Counted from the first letter of the stretch, positions 54,472 through 63,855 are shown. The stretch: DNA of 64,000 nt from Oscillospiraceae bacterium (GCA_018110825.1 JAGBCL010000095.1:392563-456562), one strand, 5' to 3'. Program-made: numbers and translations. Notes: generated by a model not told the origin, from the letters alone.

Positions 54472-56979
54472 TTAGTACCAATAATTAAAGATTCCTGGAG
54501 AATACATCAAATTTACAATATAAGATGCTTGTTCTTCTGTCAGTCCCATATTGTGTATGTATAGCTTTCCACCGTCATTCATTGTAATCGCCTTAAAAGT
54601 GTCAAGTGTATCGGCAGTAATATTATTTCCTGAGAGGAACAGCTCATCAAAGCCTTTAGAGCCACTTAATGCAGACACATCCGAAACGTTGTTATCAGCC
54701 ATATACAGCTTTTTAAGATTACGACAATTCTTTAACCCCGAAATATCCTCAACAGTTGCTTGAGTCAAACAAATAGTTTCAAGTTTTGTCATTCCCTCGA
54801 ATGCATCAAGATTTTTTATCGGACAACGGTTAAAACCAACAGCAACAAGATTTGTTAATTCGCTTATAGGTGAAAGGTCTGAAATAGGGTTATCATCAAG
54901 CCATAATTGTGTTACTTTGGTTTTATCTTTTAATGGAGAAAGATCGCTGATATTATTATTATGTGCACCCAGAACATCAAGATTATCAAGGTTTTTTACA
55001 AATGAAATATTACTGATATTATTGTTGTGAAGCTGAACATTTTCAAGCTTTGTAAGGTTTCCGAGTACAGAAACATCAGTAAGGTTATTGTCACACAAAT
55101 CAATATATGTAAGGTTAGTCATATATTTAAGGTCCTCAATATCCTCATCGTCAAGATTAAGTCCCATTAAGTAAAGTTCATCAAGCTCAACAGAATAATA
55201 TTTGTCACCGATTTTTATTTCTGATGGTGTACCAGGTGCTGTTTCAGGCGGCGTATCATTATTTTCAGAAATATCATAATTCTTGATATCAGTAATATCC
55301 TGAAGTGTGTCTTTGAAATAGGTCATATATTCAAGATTTTTTGCTGTTGCATTTTTCTGCATTGCTTCAAGTTTGTCGGTATATTTATCAAAGCAAGAGC
55401 CGTATTCGCAGATTTTGTAGCAAGGATTTCCTGCACTTTCATAATAGATTAATGCAATACCGTCTGTATTTGATGCAAAATAATTATAATAAATTAAAGA
55501 AGTAGATTCCTGCACGGAAATCAGAACGTTGCACTTATGCTCGTTCATAAGTTCTCCTGCATAACGGGTCAAAGTATCTTCATTGGTAGATGTAAGATAA
55601 TTATCAGGATCATTAACTATAAGCTTGGGTATAACCTTATCTGTTGTAGCAGTTACATCTTCATCTTTTTTCTTGTCTTTTGTTTTAGAAGATGCAGTAG
55701 TAGTTACAGCTGTACCTGGATTATCCCCGGATGAATTATTCTTTTCTTTTCCGCCAAACAGTACAATTGCCGCAATTATTCCTGCAATAACAACGATAGC
55801 TGTAATTATTCCGATTATGAGTTTAACAGGAACAGCCGCAGTTTCTTTTGATTGTTCAGCAGGAGCATCATTCGGTAAAGAGGATACTGTTGTTTCATTC
55901 TGCGTAATTTTAGGCTGTGTAGCTGTAAGATTAACTGTACCTATCGGTTGTGCAGTATGAACAACTTGATGAATAGGTGCTGATTCAACGGCATCAATTA
56001 TAGGTACAGCCTCAATTTCTGCATTTTCCAAAGCCTTACGGAAATCAAAGATATCAGCATACCTGTCTGTTATTCTCAGCATAGTTGCCTTTTCGATTAT
56101 TTCCCATAATTCTTCATTTATATTGTGGGAATTGGCAAGAAACTCACTGTCATCTTCCATTCGTGTCATCGGATCCTCAAGAGTATCAAGCGTCATTGAG
56201 TAATACAGCGATGCACCCAATGAATAAATATCTGTCCAAGGACCTTGTTTGCCTTTTTTCTGATACTGTTCAAGAGGAGCAAAACCAGGTTTCAGAATTA
56301 CCGAAAGGCTTTGTGATTTTTCTGCCATTACCTGACGTGCGGCACCGAAATCAAGGAGCTTTATCGTTCCATCATCACACAGCATAATATTATCAGGTGA
56401 AATATCACGATGAAGCACGTTGGAACTGTGTGCTATCATGAGAGCATTGGAAATAGCATTGGCAACAAAAATCGCTTGTTCCGCAGAAAGCGTGCCATGC
56501 TTATTTACGTATGATTTAAGAGTTTCACCTTTAAGATATTCCATTGAGAAATATACAGTATCATTTTCATAGAAGAATTCATATACGCTTACAATATTGG
56601 GATTGCCATTGAATTTTGAGACGAGTTTTGCTTCGTTGTAAAATTTTTCTGCACCGTTTTGAAATACACTTGCAGCTTCTGCGTTGGTAACTGAAACTGT
56701 CGGATTTCCATTTGCTCTTACTGCAAGTCCGAATGGATAAAATTCCTTTATGGCAACTGTTTTTTCCATTTTGGAGTCATATGCAAGATATGTTATTCCA
56801 AAACCGCCTTTTCCAATTACGTGACCAACAACGTATCTTCCCATAAGAACACTACCGCAAGGCAGTATGGTTGGGTCAGCTACAGCAGTATTCTTATTAT
56901 AACCGCATATTTCACACGTTTCTGAAGCTGTTTCTGCAAAACAGCTTTCACATAATTGTTTATTACCAAGTTTGATCAT
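54472..56979 (-). CDS. Transmembrane Ser/Thr kinase with TPM-like and LRR external domains
   Basis: 835 aa from the ATG at 56979 behind AAAGGA. A zinc ribbon (CESCFAETASETCEICGY) is followed by a Hanks kinase: IGKGGFGITYLAYD, the Lys in VAIKEFYPFG, HRDISPDN, LLDFGAAR and APLEQYQKKGKQGPWTDIYSLG. One membrane helix is at about 390-412 (LIIGIITAIVVIAGIIAAIVLF). Outside come a Thr/Lys linker, a domain resembling TPM/YgcG (VNDPDNYLTSTNEDTLTRYAGEL) and LRRs of the DLCDNNLTDVSVLGNLTKLENVQ type. It is the last gene of the FHA-PP2C-PP2C-kinase operon. Confidence 0.88.
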   Translation of the reverse strand: MIKLGNKQLCESCFAETASETCEICGYNKNTAVADPTILPCGSVLMGRYVVGHVIGKGGFGITYLAYDSKMEKTVAIKEFYPFGLAVRANGNPTVSVTNAEAASVFQNGAEKFYNEAKLVSKFNGNPNIVSVYEFFYENDTVYFSMEYLKGETLKSYVNKHGTLSAEQAIFVANAISNALMIAHSSNVLHRDISPDNIMLCDDGTIKLLDFGAARQVMAEKSQSLSVILKPGFAPLEQYQKKGKQGPWTDIYSLGASLYYSMTLDTLEDPMTRMEDDSEFLANSHNINEELWEIIEKATMLRITDRYADIFDFRKALENAEIEAVPIIDAVESAPIHQVVHTAQPIGTVNLTATQPKITQNETTVSSLPNDAPAEQSKETAAVPVKLIIGIITAIVVIAGIIAAIVLFGGKEKNNSSGDNPGTAVTTTASSKTKDKKKDEDVTATTDKVIPKLIVNDPDNYLTSTNEDTLTRYAGELMNEHKCNVLISVQESTSLIYYNYFASNTDGIALIYYESAGNPCYKICEYGSCFDKYTDKLEAMQKNATAKNLEYMTYFKDTLQDITDIKNYDISENNDTPPETAPGTPSEIKIGDKYYSVELDELYLMGLNLDDEDIEDLKYMTNLTYIDLCDNNLTDVSVLGNLTKLENVQLHNNNISNISFVKNLDNLDVLGAHNNNISDLSPLKDKTKVTQLWLDDNPISDLSPISELTNLVAVGFNRCPIKNLDAFEGMTKLETICLTQATVEDISGLKNCRNLKKLYMADNNVSDVSALSGSKGFDELFLSGNNITADTLDTFKAITMNDGGKLYIHNMGLTEEQASYIVNLMYSPGIFNYWY

Positions 56980-57011
56980 ACTGATCAATCCTTTCTGTTA
57001 ATCCGTTTCTA

Positions 57012-58088
57012 TCACCATACACAATTTGCGGTAACGTTCGGCATAGTATCAGGGTAAAGCCAAGATCGGCTTGTTGGAGTTATGACAGAATCATCGTGAT
57101 GTGTTTCAACAGGAACTTCCGTAGATGAAACTATTTGACTTTCATCATCTGTAATATAAGACCCACTTGTATCAGATTCACCTGTATCAGATTCATTTTT
57201 ATTTGGTTCATCTGGATCTGACAATATTGTTTCTGATATAGTTGTTTCATTATTTGGTTCAATGTCAGAACCGGATTTATCTTTTACAAAAATCGGTACA
57301 ATCAGATATGCAATCAGCGCAAGCAATGCAATAATCAAAGCAACAAGGAATCCGGAACGTACACTTTTCGGTTTAGAGTGAGTAATTAATGATTCTGTAT
57401 GTACTATTCCGCATATAACAGAGTAATTGTCACCTTCACCCTCTGTCTTTAACATAAGTCTTTTCAGCATACAGTTCATCCATTGTTCCGCTGAGAAAGA
57501 CTTCAGCAGGTCAAGTTCCATTTCCGTTTCATAAATATTTTCCCAGAAACCATCACTGCATACTATAAATGCGTCACCATCCATAAGGTCAATAGGCTGA
57601 TACATTTTATTGAGTTTAAGCTGCCCGGGATTGCCGAGAACCTTAAGCAGTTTTGAACGGTCATCGTTCCCGCGGATATCTTCGTATTCAAGTTCTCCCA
57701 TATCTACCGATACCTGACAAACTGAATGGTCCTTTGTGTGTGCAAAAAGACGATTGTTTCTGAACAGATAAACCCTGCTGTCACCTACATTCGCATAATG
57801 GAAACGGTCATCGCTTATAACCGCCAGTGCAGTTGTTGTAAGTGCACCGATGCCGAGGTTACGTACTTCCTCATTAGTCCTTTCAAACAGATTGATAAAA
57901 TCTGTTTCCGAATAATCACTCCCGAGATTTTTTTCAATAAAATCTATTGCTGCAGCAGATGCTTCTTCTCCGGCATCATGTCCTCCGAGTCCGTCTGCAA
58001 CAATAAACATATTATTTCTGCATAACAGCGAATCTTCGTTGATATCACGTCCTCCGCTGTCTGTAAATGAAGCAGTATCAATTAACAT
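57012..58088 (-). CDS. PP2C-type phosphatase with C-terminal membrane anchor
   Basis: 358 aa. PPM-family metal-dependent phosphatase: DSGGRDINEDSLL, FIVADGLGGHDAGEEAS, VGDSRVYLFRNNRL and FIVCSDGFWE supply the metal-binding Asp residues. At about 236-262 is a membrane helix (FLVALIIALLALIAYLIVPIF), followed by a Ser/Thr/Asp-rich external tail of some 90 residues. It should reverse phosphorylation by the adjacent kinases at the membrane. Encoded between the second PP2C gene and kinase 2. Confidence 0.9.
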   Translation of the reverse strand: MLIDTASFTDSGGRDINEDSLLCRNNMFIVADGLGGHDAGEEASAAAIDFIEKNLGSDYSETDFINLFERTNEEVRNLGIGALTTTALAVISDDRFHYANVGDSRVYLFRNNRLFAHTKDHSVCQVSVDMGELEYEDIRGNDDRSKLLKVLGNPGQLKLNKMYQPIDLMDGDAFIVCSDGFWENIYETEMELDLLKSFSAEQWMNCMLKRLMLKTEGEGDNYSVICGIVHTESLITHSKPKSVRSGFLVALIIALLALIAYLIVPIFVKDKSGSDIEPNNETTISETILSDPDEPNKNESDTGESDTSGSYITDDESQIVSSTEVPVETHHDDSVITPTSRSWLYPDTMPNVTANCVW

Positions 58089-58102
58089 TTGCTCATCTCC
58101 AA

Positions 58103-58888
58103 TCAGACAAACTCAAGAATTACAGCAGTAAAATTGTCCTGATTTTCGTACTGCTTATATGATATTTTCAACTGAATATCATTTGCGGCTTCTTGTGCCG
58201 ACTGTGAAAGCGATTCAATTATTTCAATATCATCAAGTGCGTTGTAAACACCATCACTGCAAATCAGAAGTTTATCATTTTTCAGCGGTGTAAATGGTTT
58301 TACATTAATATCGGGAGAAAGATTTTTTTTAGCACCAATATATTCATCAAGACTATCCTTTTGCGGGTCAGTCAGTGCATCATCAAGATATTCATCTCCT
58401 GAAAGTACAGAATTCAGCAATGAATTGAGATAATCAAAATCTGTTGTCATCTGGTATAGTCTGTTTTTTCTGTAAAGATAAATTCTGCTGTCACCTGTTG
58501 AACAGAAAAACACACCCTTTTTGCAGCAATGTACTGTTGATGCGGTTGCACCGCCGTTGTACCGGCTTGTGCAAATATGCTGACTAATTGAATTGTACAA
58601 TGATGTAAATTGTGTTAAAGTCTGGTATGATACGTCAATACTGCTAAGTTTTTCAATTATTGTCGTAACAGTATATCTGCTGACTTTGTCACCGTCAGAC
58701 AAACCGCCCATACCGTCAGACACAACAGCTGTAAGACCGCACTTTCTGACAGACTTTTTATCAAGAGCCGAAAAACCGAAGCTGTCCTCCTGATAAGGAC
58801 GTGCTCCTTTGCCTTGTGCGTTTCCGAGTATTATTCTGGTTACATCAGAATTTTCAATTTCCATCGGAACAAAGATTTCGTTGTTCAT
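58103..58888 (-). CDS. Soluble PP2C-type phosphatase
   Basis: 261 aa from the ATG at 58888. An in-frame TTG two codons upstream overlaps the end of the FHA gene. Motifs: GARPYQEDSFGF, VVSDGMGGLSDGDKVS, STGDSRIYLYRKNRL, LLICSDGVYNAL, NFTAVILEF. There is no membrane segment, unlike the PP2C encoded downstream. It may act on soluble substrates such as the HTH-like protein or FHA partner. Confidence 0.9.
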   Translation of the reverse strand: MNNEIFVPMEIENSDVTRIILGNAQGKGARPYQEDSFGFSALDKKSVRKCGLTAVVSDGMGGLSDGDKVSRYTVTTIIEKLSSIDVSYQTLTQFTSLYNSISQHICTSRYNGGATASTVHCCKKGVFFCSTGDSRIYLYRKNRLYQMTTDFDYLNSLLNSVLSGDEYLDDALTDPQKDSLDEYIGAKKNLSPDINVKPFTPLKNDKLLICSDGVYNALDDIEIIESLSQSAQEAANDIQLKISYKQYENQDNFTAVILEFV

Positions 58889-58890
58889 AA

Positions 58891-59472
58891 TCAATATGAG
58901 AACTGTTCATTGCAGAAACTTCTGAACACAAGTTTTGTAGAACCGATTTCTATTGTATCATAATCCTTGATTTCAGCAGGAACAAGCAGAATTGAATTGT
59001 TATGATAGATGTTGTTCTTGGAAGAACTTGGAGTAATAAAGAATTTTGAGCTTCGTGCGTCAAATGCAATTATTGCATCGCCCTCTTTTGATACAGCCTT
59101 ATCAAAGAAAAGGTCAATGTCAAACTGAGCGCCTCTTCCAATGAAATTCTTTTCACTGTGAACGGTAAATGATGTTCCGCATTTTACACCTTCAACAGCA
59201 ACAAGCCATCCTCTTACGGGATTTATTCCTACATCTGTAACATTGAGTGCAACTGTTACACCCATACCTTTTTTAGACTTAGGCTGAACATTTTCCTGAG
59301 GAACAGTGTTAGACATTGCGAAATTATCTGCCGAATCAACAGGAACTGTGCTTGGAAAATCAGGTTCGGAATTGCCGAGAGGACGTGTTCCGAAAGAGTT
59401 TACATCACTGCAATAAGGACATTCAGTAAAAATTTTTTCATCAAAAATATGGCCGTTGTTACATTGTTTCAT
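58891..59472 (-). CDS. FHA-domain protein with N-terminal zinc ribbon
   Basis: 193 aa, start behind AAAGGAG. CNNGHIFDEKIFTECPYC is a zinc ribbon of the same general kind as in the two kinases. After a Ser/Pro-rich linker, the C-terminal FHA domain reads NFIGRGAQFDIDLFFDKAVSKEGDAIIAF, with a Ser-rich loop and NNIYHNNSIL. It should bind phosphothreonine peptides. It heads the operon FHA, PP2C, PP2C, kinase, whose promoter carries box copy 3. Confidence 0.85.
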   Translation of the reverse strand: MKQCNNGHIFDEKIFTECPYCSDVNSFGTRPLGNSEPDFPSTVPVDSADNFAMSNTVPQENVQPKSKKGMGVTVALNVTDVGINPVRGWLVAVEGVKCGTSFTVHSEKNFIGRGAQFDIDLFFDKAVSKEGDAIIAFDARSSKFFITPSSSKNNIYHNNSILLVPAEIKDYDTIEIGSTKLVFRSFCNEQFSY

Positions 59473-59518
59473 CTGTAATCAGACTCCTTTCGCATTTACG
59501 TACAAATATATATATTAT

Positions 59519-59560
59519 ATTATAGCAAAAGTAAAAAAGGTTTTGGTGTGCATTTCTGCA
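59519..59560 (-). promoter_or_regulatory. Shared 20-bp box with extended -10 promoter, copy 3
   Basis: On the minus strand: TGCAGAAATGCACACCAAAA (59560-59541), 16 nt, then TATAAT (59524-59519) preceded by TGC. Box-to-(-10) spacing is identical to copies 1 and 2. It drives the FHA-phosphatase-kinase operon. Confidence 0.75.
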
Positions 59561-59596
59561 TTATTTTTCAAATTTGCGTTTTTTTTGACAAATATC

Positions 59597-59625
59597 TTGA
59601 AAGCCGCGTAAAACTGTGTTATAAT
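59597..59625 (+). promoter_or_regulatory. Promoter of the LRR lipoprotein gene
   Basis: TTGAAA (59597-59602), a 17-nt spacer and TATAAT (59620-59625). It diverges from box copy 3. Confidence 0.7.
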
Positions 59626-59670
59626 TCAGCAAAATCAAAGCGTAAGCTGTTTTGAAAACGGAGGATAATT

Positions 59671-61275
59671 ATGAAAAAAATACGTTATTCAAAAATTATA
59701 GCGTTGGTTCTTGCAACAGGTATGCTTATGACAGGATGCGCAGAAGATACTGCTGCAGAAAATGAAACAACTGCATCAGAAACTTCAGCGTCCGTCGAAA
59801 ATGTCACAACAGCTAAGAATAAATTAGAACCGGAAGAAACAACGACAGCTCCTGCGGAAACCGAGATTGATTTAGGAACAGTTGCAACAGAAATCACACC
59901 TGAATATGATTTTTCTGATTTGCCTATTGAAGAACTGTTCACATATACTGTTTTTGATGACCATGTGAGAATTGACAAGTGTCTGAAATTCAGTGAACAG
60001 TACATTATTCCTGAAGAAATTGAAGGTAAAAAGGTAACAGAAATCGGTGAATACTGTTTTACTGATTTATCAGGTTCTTATGAACGCAATGTAATAAAGA
60101 ATGTTTTTCTGCCGGATACAGTTGAAGTTCTGAATGAGTGTGCATTCAGTGGTGTTGGTGAATTGAGTGGTGTAACAATAACCGTACCCAAAAACCTCAG
60201 GAAAATAGGAGAGAGTGCTTTTTCATCCTGCGGACTTGTAGATATTACAATTCCCGCAGGTGTAACTGAAATAGGTGAAAATGCTTTTTCGAGTGCTGCA
60301 TATCTTAAGTATGTTAAATTCGAAGGACAACTTGAAAGCCTTCCCGGTGGATGCTTTTGGGGCTGTGAGAACTTAAAATATTTATATCTGCCTGAAAAGC
60401 TTGTTTCAATAGGTAATAATTGCTTTAATGAATGTGAAGCTCTCGAAGAAGTAACAATTCCTGATAGTGTTGTTGAAATAGGCGATACAGCTTTTAACGC
60501 TTGTGCAATTGATAATCTGACTATTCCTGAAACTGTTGCATATATCGGAAACGGAGCTTTTAATAATACACCTTTTCTTGAATCGAATCAGCCGCTTATT
60601 ATAAACGGAATACTTGTTGATTATAGTTCAGCAACTGATGATGTAGTCCTTGCTGACAATATAACTGTTATTGGTGAAGGTGCATTCATCGGAAACAAGC
60701 AGATAAAAAGCGTAGACATTCCTGACAGTGTTACTGTTATTGGTAGCCGTGCTTTTCAGAGATGTAAAAATCTTGAAAGTGTTAAAATTCCTGAAAGTGT
60801 GACGAAAATTGAAAGTGCTGCTTTTTATGGATGTGAAAAGCTTAATAATGTAGTTATTCCTGACAGCGTTACATTTATTGGGGATTCTGCTTTTGAAAGA
60901 TGTGAAATCCTGAGTGATATTACAATTCCTGAAACAATATCTGATATTGATGGAAGTGCATTTGATTATACGCCTTTCCTTGAAGCAAATCAGCCGCTTA
61001 TCATAAACAATACACTTATTCGTTATTCTTCCGATGATGAAATAACAGAAGCAGTCATCCCTGATGGGGTAACAAAAATAACACCGTATGCTTTTAAAAG
61101 GTTCGAAATTAAAAGCGTATTCATTCCAGACAGTGTGACTGAAATAGGGGAGGGTGCATTCTTAATTTGCGAATACCTTACAAGTGTAAGTATGCCTTCT
61201 GATGTAATTGTCGGCGAAAATGCCTTTGCAGGAACACCTGTTGAGCAGGATAGCTCACTTATTGAATACAGATAA
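59671..61275 (+). CDS. BspA-type leucine-rich-repeat lipoprotein
   Basis: 534 aa. Lipoprotein signal peptide with lipobox LMTGC, then a Thr/Glu-rich linker. About 17 LRR_5 repeats of the BspA/Treponema type follow (VTEIGEYCFTDL, LRKIGESAFSSCGLVDITIPAGVTEIGENAF). Surface-anchored, probably in binding or adhesion. It is transcribed divergently from the FHA operon, next to two kinases with other LRR types, and could be a ligand or co-receptor. Confidence 0.88.
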   Translation: MKKIRYSKIIALVLATGMLMTGCAEDTAAENETTASETSASVENVTTAKNKLEPEETTTAPAETEIDLGTVATEITPEYDFSDLPIEELFTYTVFDDHVRIDKCLKFSEQYIIPEEIEGKKVTEIGEYCFTDLSGSYERNVIKNVFLPDTVEVLNECAFSGVGELSGVTITVPKNLRKIGESAFSSCGLVDITIPAGVTEIGENAFSSAAYLKYVKFEGQLESLPGGCFWGCENLKYLYLPEKLVSIGNNCFNECEALEEVTIPDSVVEIGDTAFNACAIDNLTIPETVAYIGNGAFNNTPFLESNQPLIINGILVDYSSATDDVVLADNITVIGEGAFIGNKQIKSVDIPDSVTVIGSRAFQRCKNLESVKIPESVTKIESAAFYGCEKLNNVVIPDSVTFIGDSAFERCEILSDITIPETISDIDGSAFDYTPFLEANQPLIINNTLIRYSSDDEITEAVIPDGVTKITPYAFKRFEIKSVFIPDSVTEIGEGAFLICEYLTSVSMPSDVIVGENAFAGTPVEQDSSLIEYR

Positions 61276-61296
61276 ACAAATCCATCTGCAAAAATA

Positions 61297-61332
61297 ATGC
61301 CGCACCAAAATTTATTGGTGCGGCATTTGTTA
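61297..61332. terminator. Terminator hairpin after the LRR gene
   Basis: ATGCCGCACCAA/TTGGTGCGGCAT (61297-61308 and 61315-61326), followed by TTGTTATT. It lies between convergent genes and may serve both. Confidence 0.75.
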
Positions 61333-61908
61333 TTCACAATAAAAAAGAATAAAAAGTTCTTCATTATTTATATTGATTATTGTTCCGTAAGCAGTATTGC
61401 ATCTGCTCCATCTTTCGGGATGATATTCAGATAAAATATAGAAGCGGCCCAAATCACAATAATAATCTTCACACATAGTTTCACCGTCTGAGTACTTATG
61501 TCTGACAATTCCATTGAACTTGTATTTGAAACAAATATCTTTTTTTGAATGTATCATAGCAGCTTTTTGGCGTGCGTTTATTTCAGATTGCATCCGGAAG
61601 TAAATTATCAGCATAACAACAGGCAAAACAATTAATAAACCGCTTAGCTTGATTCCCATATTGGAATTCAGTACGAAAAGTATGCATAAAAAATCTAAAA
61701 TAGCAGATATGATTCCAATTGTCAGAAATATCGAAGAAATTTTTTTGGTTTTCTCATTGAAAACAGATATACAATCACGCAATGCGTACTCTAATGTTTC
61801 ATTAAAATGACATTGTGTACCGGATTGTATATATTCCTTCAAGCTATCGCTTACAACAGAAAAATTTTTCTGCACTACTGAGGGCTTTTTGCATACATCG
61901 ATAATCAT
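61330..61908 (-). CDS. Small membrane protein of unknown function
   Basis: 192 aa. Two adjacent hydrophobic helices at about residues 58-103 (IFLTIGIISAILDFLCILFVL and GLLIVLPVVMLIIYF) separate an N-terminal and a C-terminal cytoplasmic part. The C-terminal part has Cys and aromatic residues (MCEDYYCDLGRFYILSEYHPERW). No family recognised. The end of the gene overlaps the terminator of the convergent LRR gene. Confidence 0.6.
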   Translation of the reverse strand: MIIDVCKKPSVVQKNFSVVSDSLKEYIQSGTQCHFNETLEYALRDCISVFNEKTKKISSIFLTIGIISAILDFLCILFVLNSNMGIKLSGLLIVLPVVMLIIYFRMQSEINARQKAAMIHSKKDICFKYKFNGIVRHKYSDGETMCEDYYCDLGRFYILSEYHPERWSRCNTAYGTIININNEELFILFYCE

Positions 61909-62064
61909 TGTTGTTTCCTCCCGAAATGTGTAGTTAGATTTAATGTTTTATCCAATTATTTATGACTTTTTCGGAATTCAAGTTGTTATGAACAGTATGT
62001 GGTAAATAACAGCTTTTCTTAAAGAAGTGATGAGTGGGTGTTTGTGCTTGAAAAAAGCTTTGTT

Positions 62065-63537
62065 TTAAGATTTATTGTTCTCATAGTATGCAAGCAGGTC
62101 GTACGCACCATAAGGAATAATGCCGCAAAGAATGTCAAAAGTCCATAAGCTACCGTTGAGAACAATCAGTTCTTCAGGACTCTTACGGATTCCCTTCTTT
62201 ACAAATTCATCACCGTAAGCATTGTAACAATATATTGATTCTCCGTCACAAATCCAATTGGTCATATCTTCACCATATACATTGTTTCTGATATCAATAG
62301 TCATGTCAATTTCAATCCAGCTGCCATTAATGTACACAAGATTCCAGGTATGGTCTGTATCATCGGCTGTTATACAAGGAATACCTTGTGCACGGCACAT
62401 TGTCAGCAGGATATTGACCCAGTCATGGCACACACCGATTCTTGATTGCCAGGTATCATATTTGCCGCTGGAATCGTTCTGTGCAAATGATCTGATACCT
62501 TTGTCCGCTTTGTAGTTGTCGTAAGCAAGGTTTTCACACATCCACTCGTGGAATGCGAAAAGTTTTCTTGATTCGGACCAGTTTTCTTTAATTATATCAT
62601 CAGACAAATCCATCCACAAATCCGTTTCTATCTGATTAAGCCAGGGATAACAAAGATCACTTGTGTCAATTGCGTTTTCAGGTGTAATATTCTGAAGTTC
62701 GAGAAGGTAATCAATTCTGTCACGGCGTGCTTTGAAATCTTCAAGTTCAGAATTACTCATTGTTTCAACAGAACAGAGTTTGACAGAACCATCGTTTGCA
62801 TACATGAAAACAATGGACGTCTGATTGTTGGACCAGGTAGTGCTAATGGCGTAAAGACCATTTGCATAAGAAGACATATCAAGCTTTTGGGTTTTGTCCG
62901 AAACCTTTATGGACTTGACACTTGTGTCGGATATAATGTCAATGCTTTTTACAGATACCTTACAGATATAGGGATAGTCATTATATGACGAGAAATACAC
63001 ATAACCGTTTTTAACTTCAGCTGTCATGCCGTAGTGCATTCTCATAGGGTGGATTGTACCATCGCGGCTGATACCGACGTCTTTAATATCAGAAAAATCG
63101 TAGAGTACAAGGTTGTTGGTTTGCTTGAAGTTCTGAATGCCGTCATATACGAGGATAGTGCGGTTGTTGAGTTCCTTTATAGTGGCAACAGGCTTGGCAG
63201 CAGGTTCAGTTGCAGCAGTAACCTTTGTGGTTACAGTTGTTTGTGATTCAGTAATAGTTTGTGGTGTCGCAGTAATCTCCGATTCAGCAGTAGTTTCTGA
63301 TGCGACAGTTATCTTTGGTGTCACAGTGGTTGCTTCGGTGGTTGTAACGATTGTGGTTACTGTTTCAGTTTTGGAAACTGTGTTAACGGTTGTTGTTCCC
63401 TTTTCAGCAACAGAAACAGTTACTGTTGTTTCCTCAGAAGTATCCTCTGACTTTTCAGACGTAGTGCCGTGTTTACAACCTGAGAATACAGTAAAGGAAA
63501 TCACTGCTGATAAAATAATCGATAATAATTTTTTCAT
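62065..63537 (-). CDS. Transglutaminase-like lipoprotein
   Basis: 490 aa from the ATG at 63537 behind AGGA; an ATG ten codons upstream lacks a ribosome binding site. Lipoprotein signal (LLSIILSAVISFTVFSGC), then about 100 residues of Thr/Val-rich linker. A beta-rich domain follows, then a transglutaminase-fold domain: GVCHDWVNILLTMCRAQGIPC with Cys370, DHTWNLV with His396, and WIEIDMTID. The triad looks complete. Bacterial proteins of this type may act as proteases or crosslinkers in the envelope. Confidence 0.85.
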   Translation of the reverse strand: MKKLLSIILSAVISFTVFSGCKHGTTSEKSEDTSEETTVTVSVAEKGTTTVNTVSKTETVTTIVTTTEATTVTPKITVASETTAESEITATPQTITESQTTVTTKVTAATEPAAKPVATIKELNNRTILVYDGIQNFKQTNNLVLYDFSDIKDVGISRDGTIHPMRMHYGMTAEVKNGYVYFSSYNDYPYICKVSVKSIDIISDTSVKSIKVSDKTQKLDMSSYANGLYAISTTWSNNQTSIVFMYANDGSVKLCSVETMSNSELEDFKARRDRIDYLLELQNITPENAIDTSDLCYPWLNQIETDLWMDLSDDIIKENWSESRKLFAFHEWMCENLAYDNYKADKGIRSFAQNDSSGKYDTWQSRIGVCHDWVNILLTMCRAQGIPCITADDTDHTWNLVYINGSWIEIDMTIDIRNNVYGEDMTNWICDGESIYCYNAYGDEFVKKGIRKSPEELIVLNGSLWTFDILCGIIPYGAYDLLAYYENNKS

Positions 63538-63567
63538 TGTATTTTTCCTGTTTTTATTTGTTCCCAT

Positions 63568-63720
63568 TTCTTATATGGCGGGCAGGGCGTATTGTGCTCA
63601 GCTACGTTGATTCTTTAGTTTGCCCTATGGAATAACTGAATTTGAAAATTCTTCTTTATATATTAACTGACAATTATAACATATTACAACCTGCATAGCA
63701 AGAATTATTGCCATAAAAGC
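63568..63720 (-). promoter_or_regulatory. Promoter and possibly structured leader of the transglutaminase gene
   Basis: Minus strand: TTGCTA, a 17-nt spacer and TATAAT (about 63701-63673). The leader then contains AGGGCAAAC paired through AGGGC/GCCCT with sequence about 35 nt on, and GGCGGGCAGGGCG near the start codon. It could be a structured RNA, but it does not match a riboswitch class I can name. Confidence 0.4.
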
Positions 63721-63746
63721 GTAAAGCTGGTACGGAGGAAACAGAA

Positions 63747-63830
63747 ATGCAGAATATCCCCACTACAATAATTGTAATGGAAGAAAATCTTGAAAAAATA
63801 ACGGTTTCCGTTGTCAATGACTCATATTAA
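63747..63830 (+). CDS. Possible 27-residue small ORF
   Basis: ATG behind a good GGAGGAAACAG site, ending TAA 63828-63830. It reads QNIPTTIIVMEENLEKITVSV. It may be a genuine small protein or the front end of a lost gene. No family recognised. Confidence 0.35.
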   Translation: MQNIPTTIIVMEENLEKITVSVVNDSY

Positions 63831-63855
63831 AGGAATTATCGAGATACTTTTTTAG

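Noticed and set aside
63568-63660. Possible c-di-GMP (GEMM) riboswitch because of AGGGCAAAC
   Set aside because: The second conserved part (GACGCAAAGCC) and the tetraloop-receptor pattern are absent.
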